NCBI GenBank assembly: GCA_003497545.1
Contig: DNNT01000244.1
Coordinates: 1 to 5,130, forward strand
Reading direction: 5' to 3'
Source of the DNA: Arenimonas sp.
GTDB taxonomy: Bacteria; Pseudomonadota; Gammaproteobacteria; Xanthomonadales; Xanthomonadaceae
DNA length: 5,130 nucleotides
Below the pieces are notes generated by a model. The model ran no database searches. It was not told the origin of the DNA and saw only the letters and a program-made list of their open reading frames with translations. Positions 4,865 to 5,130 of the stretch are shown one piece after another; position 1 is the stretch's first letter, and each line of letters begins with the position of its first letter. A program made the position numbers and the translations under genes.

Positions 4865-5130
4865 AGCTGCCGCTGGCCGCCTACTGGGAGCTGACCAAGC
4901 CGCGCGTGGTGGCGCTGATCGTGTTCACCGCGATCATCGGCATGTTCCTGGCCATCGAGCCGGGCGAGGCCTGGCCCTGGGAGCGCATCGTGCTGGGCGC
5001 GGTGGGCATCTGGCTGGCGGCCTCGTCGGCGGCGGCCATCAACCACCTGCTCGACCAGCGCATCGACGTGCTGATGGCCCGCACCCAGCACCGCCCCCTG
5101 GCCACCGGTTCGCTGCGGCCGGTGCAGGTG
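4861..5130 (+). CDS. ctaB: Protoheme IX farnesyltransferase (heme O synthase), N-terminal part
   Basis: The first 90 residues of CtaB/CyoE are visible; the gene runs off the right edge. The enzyme is a UbiA-family membrane prenyltransferase that adds farnesyl from farnesyl diphosphate to heme b, giving heme O for CtaA. The start [20 protein letters not shown] is the typical helix 1 motif. The first aspartate-rich motif is NHLLDQRID (Asn61, Asp65, Asp69), which coordinates Mg2+ and diphosphate. It is followed by [14 protein letters not shown], a hallmark of the family (usually MxRTxxRPLxxG). The ATG at 4861 overlaps the ctaA stop by 4 bases, so heme O and heme A synthase are made in step. No defect is seen in the visible part. 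Confidence 0.95.
   Translation, partial: MKLPLAAYWELTKPRVVALIVFTAIIGMFLAIEPGEAWPWERIVLGAVGIWLAASSAAAINHLLDQRIDVLMARTQHRPLATGSLRPVQV

Noticed and set aside
1..5130. Mobile elements, CRISPR arrays, tRNA/rRNA genes or a phage or defence system
   Set aside because: No terminal inverted repeats with a transposase, no spaced direct repeats, no tRNA-like folds and no composition break were seen. The genes form a coherent respiratory cluster.

Overview
The window is a stretch of chromosomal respiratory housekeeping genes from a very GC-rich proteobacterium. It holds the end of the structural operon for an aa3-type (heme-copper) cytochrome c oxidase, followed by the genes for its assembly and for heme A biosynthesis. 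The order ctaD - small ORF - ctaG - ctaE - (reverse) DUF2909 - SURF1 - thiol protein - ctaA - ctaB matches, from general knowledge, the Pseudomonas/Xanthomonas type of cox locus. The high G+C at third codon positions and the protein style (for example the ctaD C-terminus and ctaE N-terminus) suggest Lysobacteraceae/Xanthomonadaceae, such as Lysobacter, Luteimonas or relatives. That placement is inference, not a database result.

Layout. 1-2118 (+): the 3' end of ctaD (subunit I), a 43-residue single-helix protein that is easy to miss, ctaG (Cox11-type copper chaperone for the CuB site) and ctaE (subunit III). A hairpin followed by a T-rich tract (2141-2172) closes this unit. 2179-2397 (-): a 72-residue two-helix DUF2909 protein, convergent with ctaE and divergent from SURF1. 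2452-5130 (+): a second unit of SURF1, a membrane-anchored CxxxC thiol protein, ctaA (heme A synthase) and the 5' end of ctaB (heme O synthase). Genes in this unit overlap by ATGA or are separated by 8 bases, which indicates translational coupling.

How the genes work together: CtaB farnesylates heme b to heme O and CtaA oxidises heme O to heme A. SURF1 helps place heme A in subunit I, CtaG delivers copper to CuB of subunit I, and CtaE joins as subunit III. The CxxxC protein and the 43-residue protein sit in the assembly block and probably act in assembly. No mobile element, CRISPR array, tRNA or rRNA is visible, and no stretch longer than 300 bases lacks a gene.

No evidently new system is present. 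The points most worth checking are a probable two-helix insertion in the N-terminal half of CtaA, a perfect Shine-Dalgarno upstream of SURF1 that has only ATT/ATC start codons at proper distance, the SCO-like CxxxC protein that seems to lack the copper-binding histidine, the tiny ORF between ctaD and ctaG with a strong hairpin in front of it, and a Pro-to-Gln change in the GMPRR motif of CtaD.
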